Assembly: GCA_018433085.1 (NCBI GenBank) | Contig: JAHDRW010000008.1 | Location: 186,001 to 250,000 of the forward strand | Reading direction: 5' to 3' | Source of the DNA: Deltaproteobacteria bacterium | Lineage (GTDB): Bacteria > Desulfobacterota > Desulfomonilia > UBA1062 | DNA: 64,000 nt | Shown here: one piece after another, positions 62,091 through 64,000 of the stretch | Position numbering within the stretch: position 1 is the stretch's first letter | Layout: each line of letters starts with the position of its first letter | Program-made: the position numbers and the translations under genes | Notes under the pieces: generated by a model | Database searches by the model: none | Seen by the model: only the letters and a program-made list of their open reading frames with translations | Told to the model about the DNA's origin: nothing

Positions 62091-63153
62091 GCAGCCATGT
62101 CCTCAAGACAAAGAGCGCGGTCTTTGCAAAGGCCATTTTGTTGCCCTGCCGGTCGAATCCGAACCGGAAATCCCTGACCACATGGTCTTCCTTTCCCCCG
62201 GCGGCGATCCACACCGTGCCCACCGGCTTTTCTTCAGACCCGCCCGCGGGGCCTGCTATGCCCGTGGTGGCCACGCCGACGTCCGCACCCGTGAGGTCCA
62301 GGACACCCTTGAGCATCAATGCCGCAGTCTCGGGGCTCACCGCGCCGTGGCGGGAGAGAATCTCCTCGGAGACCCCGAGTACCCGTGTCTTGATCGCGTT
62401 GCTATAGGACACAACCGAGCCCATGAAGTATTCCGAGCTCCCGGGGAGCTGGGTGACGATGTGGGCGATAAGCCCGCCGGTACACGACTCCGCGGTGGCC
62501 AGGGTGAAACCCCTGCCTTTGAGCAGGACGGCCACGCTGGCACTCAAGTCTTCCTGCTCCAGGGCAAAGGGGGCGAGTATCCGGCGGACATCCTGCTCGA
62601 ACGCCTCGGGGGCGATCACGGCCACCTCCATGTCCCTCGGCAGGTAGCCGCAGGTCTGCGCCAGGTCTCCCAGGCGCCGGGCGATCTCCACCTCTCTGAG
62701 GCCGAAAACCGTGACCTCCACGGTCCCAGGCGCGCTCTCGTTGAGCCCCCGGGCCAGGATTCCGAACATGGCATGCGCCTCCCGGGGGACGCCGGGGAGA
62801 AAGACGACTCGGGCGCCGTGATCGAAACGCAGGTCGATTCCCCGGGCAGAGCCCACGGGGTTGTCGATCTCGGGATACAGCCGGGCATCGCCGGAAGCGG
62901 CCAGCATCTCGACCGCCCGGTGCGTGGTGTCGTCCGGGGTCAGCCCCAGCCCTCCGGTGACAAGGATCAGGTCGTTTGTCCGGGCGAGATCGCGCACCGT
63001 CTTTACGAGCCTTTCCGGGCTGTCTCCAATGACGCGGACCTCGTCCATGGAGACGCCCCGCGAGGTCATCCACGACGCCATGAACCGGATGAGCGCATCC
63101 TGGCGCATTCCCGTGAGGATTTCCGAACCGGTTATGATGATCGAAGCCTTCAC
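62065..63153 (-). CDS. cinA: CinA, competence/damage-inducible protein (NMN deamidase)
   Basis: 362 residues with two domains. Residues ~1-165 are MoaB/MogA-like (IIITGSEILTGMRQD, TGGLGLTPDDTTHRAV, VVFLPGVPREAHAMF). The C-terminal ~200-360 is the CinA/PncC amidohydrolase (LATAESCTGGLIAHIVTQLPGSSEYFMGSVVSYSNAIK, GVATTGIAGPAGGSEEKPVGTVWIA). PncC recycles NMN to NaMN after DNA ligation. The start overlaps the pgpA stop by 4 bases (ATGA), consistent with translational coupling. Confidence 0.95.
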   Translation of the reverse strand: MKASIIITGSEILTGMRQDALIRFMASWMTSRGVSMDEVRVIGDSPERLVKTVRDLARTNDLILVTGGLGLTPDDTTHRAVEMLAASGDARLYPEIDNPVGSARGIDLRFDHGARVVFLPGVPREAHAMFGILARGLNESAPGTVEVTVFGLREVEIARRLGDLAQTCGYLPRDMEVAVIAPEAFEQDVRRILAPFALEQEDLSASVAVLLKGRGFTLATAESCTGGLIAHIVTQLPGSSEYFMGSVVSYSNAIKTRVLGVSEEILSRHGAVSPETAALMLKGVLDLTGADVGVATTGIAGPAGGSEEKPVGTVWIAAGGKEDHVVRDFRFGFDRQGNKMAFAKTALFVLRTWLHDTDVRSH

Positions 63154-63614
63154 CCGGGCCTCCTGAGCACCTTGAGGGCGCCTGCCAGTACGCCTGCGCT
63201 GATCGCGCCCGCCGCCACGTCGTCCATCATGACCCCGAACCCTGCGGGCAGCCTCTCCAACTGTCTTATCGGGGGCGGCTTGGTGATGTCGAAGAGGCGG
63301 AAGATCATCGCGCCGAGAAAGATCTCGCGAAACCCTCGGGGCCTGGCGAGCATGGTGATCAGCACGCCCGAGACCTCATCGATCACCACCCGCTGGGGAT
63401 CTTTTCCCCAACAGCTTTCCATCCGCGAGGACGATGCAATCCCCGCTATGGTTATCAGCGCGGTAACGAGAAGATAACGCGGCAGAGAGAGCTTCCGGAG
63501 GACCAGATACAGCGGCAGCGCGGCGAAGGTCCCCACCGTCCCCGGGGCCTTCGGCGCGTAACCCGCGCCGAAAAACGTGGAGACGACCCGGCAGAGAGCA
63601 TCGACGAAGGACAT
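63150..63614 (-). CDS. pgpA: Phosphatidylglycerophosphatase A
   Basis: 154-residue membrane enzyme removing the phosphate from phosphatidylglycerophosphate. It starts with STFFGAGYAPKAPGTVGTFAALPLYLVL, the family N-terminal hallmark, and has VVIDEVSGVLITML with catalytic acids, then FRLFDITKPPPIRQLERLPAGFGVMMDDVAAG. About four hydrophobic segments. It lies 3 bases after the ModE-like gene. Confidence 0.94.
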   Translation of the reverse strand: MSFVDALCRVVSTFFGAGYAPKAPGTVGTFAALPLYLVLRKLSLPRYLLVTALITIAGIASSSRMESCWGKDPQRVVIDEVSGVLITMLARPRGFREIFLGAMIFRLFDITKPPPIRQLERLPAGFGVMMDDVAAGAISAGVLAGALKVLRRPG

Positions 63615-63617
63615 GGG

Positions 63618-63974
63618 TTATTCTTGCGCCGGTCCGATGTCTTCAATCTTGTCAATGATCCGGGAAAGGGGGCCGGCGGAAACGAGCCTGTCCATTTCTC
63701 TGAGGATTTCCTGAAAGTGCTTCAGGACCAGTTCCCCCTCAGGGGTCAGGTTTGCACCGGTTCGCCCGTGTCTCCCCTTCTCCAGCAGACCTATCCCCAG
63801 CCTGTCTTCGTACTCTCTGACCTTCCCCCATGCCGCCCGGTATGACATGCCGAGCTCCTGGGCGGCCTTGTGGAGAGACCCTGTTTCGGCCACGAGATCG
63901 AGGAGCTTGTAAATCCCCATGCCGAACACCGTGTTTCCGTCCTTTTCAATCCAGATCTTGTATGCGAATTCCAT
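63618..63974 (-). CDS. ModE-like N-terminal winged-helix regulator
   Basis: 118 residues. Winged HTH of the ModE/LysR type: FGMGIYKLLDLVAETGSLHKAAQELGMSYRAAWGKVREYEDRLGIGLLEKGRHGRTGANLTPEGELVLKHF condensed as three helices and a wing (TGSLHKAAQELGMSYRAAW is the recognition segment). The tail ends before any molybdate-binding (TOBE/MOP) domain. Standalone ModE N-terminal proteins often regulate metal or Mo genes; mobB is in the window, but a link is inference. First gene of the long minus-strand unit. Confidence 0.86.
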   Translation of the reverse strand: MEFAYKIWIEKDGNTVFGMGIYKLLDLVAETGSLHKAAQELGMSYRAAWGKVREYEDRLGIGLLEKGRHGRTGANLTPEGELVLKHFQEILREMDRLVSAGPLSRIIDKIEDIGPAQE

Positions 63975-64000
63975 AGGACATGGATACCATTATGCACGCA

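Noticed and set aside
1-64000. CRISPR arrays, rRNA operons, insertion sequences or prophage
   Set aside because: No regular repeat-spacer series, no rRNA sequence, no transposase or phage structural genes; xerD looks like the chromosomal dimer resolution enzyme.

Overview
The window reads as a gene-dense, GC-rich (roughly 58-60 % by eye) bacterial chromosome segment. Gene content suggests a motile, largely anaerobic Gram-negative of the Desulfobacterota (former Deltaproteobacteria). The evidence is the pgpA-cinA-thpR-recA-pilT-recX-alaS run, the DHH-CBS-nucleotidyltransferase fusion, nickel-pincer (Lar) genes, a Desulfovibrio-type ferredoxin and flagellar/type IV pilus genes. The taxonomic call is inference from gene order, not from a database search.

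Layout. 0-9.7 kb: a D-2-hydroxyacid dehydrogenase, a frameshifted SlyD-like FKBP, mutM, an overlapping galT-treT pair closed by a clear terminator, polX, a decayed relic of a P-type cation ATPase, a soluble histidine kinase and, on the minus strand, gap with its own terminator. 10-22 kb: an M50/CBS membrane protease, a UPF0182 protein, a metal module (CPH-type P1B ATPase, half-ferritin, ferredoxin), a lipoprotein, YjbQ, a decayed PH-like membrane protein, a thioesterase, a CDF exporter with direct repeats in its promoter region, and a SpoIIAA-like protein. 22-27 kb: a DUF362 protein converging on a larC-larB-larE operon for the nickel-pincer nucleotide, with no larA in the window. 27-37 kb: LysM/DUF4015 hydrolase, DUF389 protein, zinc ribbon, secreted basic protein, nadE, an isochorismatase-like exported protein lacking its catalytic Cys, a C_GCAxxG_C_C protein, a junction that truncates both a CBS gene and a frameshifted NMT1/THI5-type binding protein, a nitroreductase and a crotonase. 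37-47 kb: trpS, then a minus-strand operon coaX, amidase, SPOR protein, xerD, DHH-CBS-nucleotidyltransferase and tRNA-Ala(CGC). 47-54 kb: a cyclase (minus), ybaB-recR-mtaD, flgL-fliW, mobB and an RlmI-like methyltransferase. 54-64 kb: one long minus-strand unit, modE-like, pgpA, cinA, thpR, recA, pilT, recX, alaS, hisB, a small DUF6504-like gene, hisA and a HIT protein, with many stop-start overlaps.

Main points for follow-up. (1) recX can only be read full length across an A9 tract by a -1 shift. (2) The slyD-like gene needs a +1 shift at a CTT AAG C site. (3) The CBS/binding-protein junction at about 34524 is a rearrangement or an assembly chimera. (4) The lar operon lacks larA nearby, and LarE carries a Cys-x-Cys motif. 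(5) Two promoter-like elements, before ybaB and flgL, sit so close to the ATG that the mRNAs would be leaderless. (6) The exported isochorismatase-like protein has Ala at the catalytic Cys position. No CRISPR array, rRNA operon, insertion sequence or prophage was seen, and I did not find a complete, clearly new multi-gene system.
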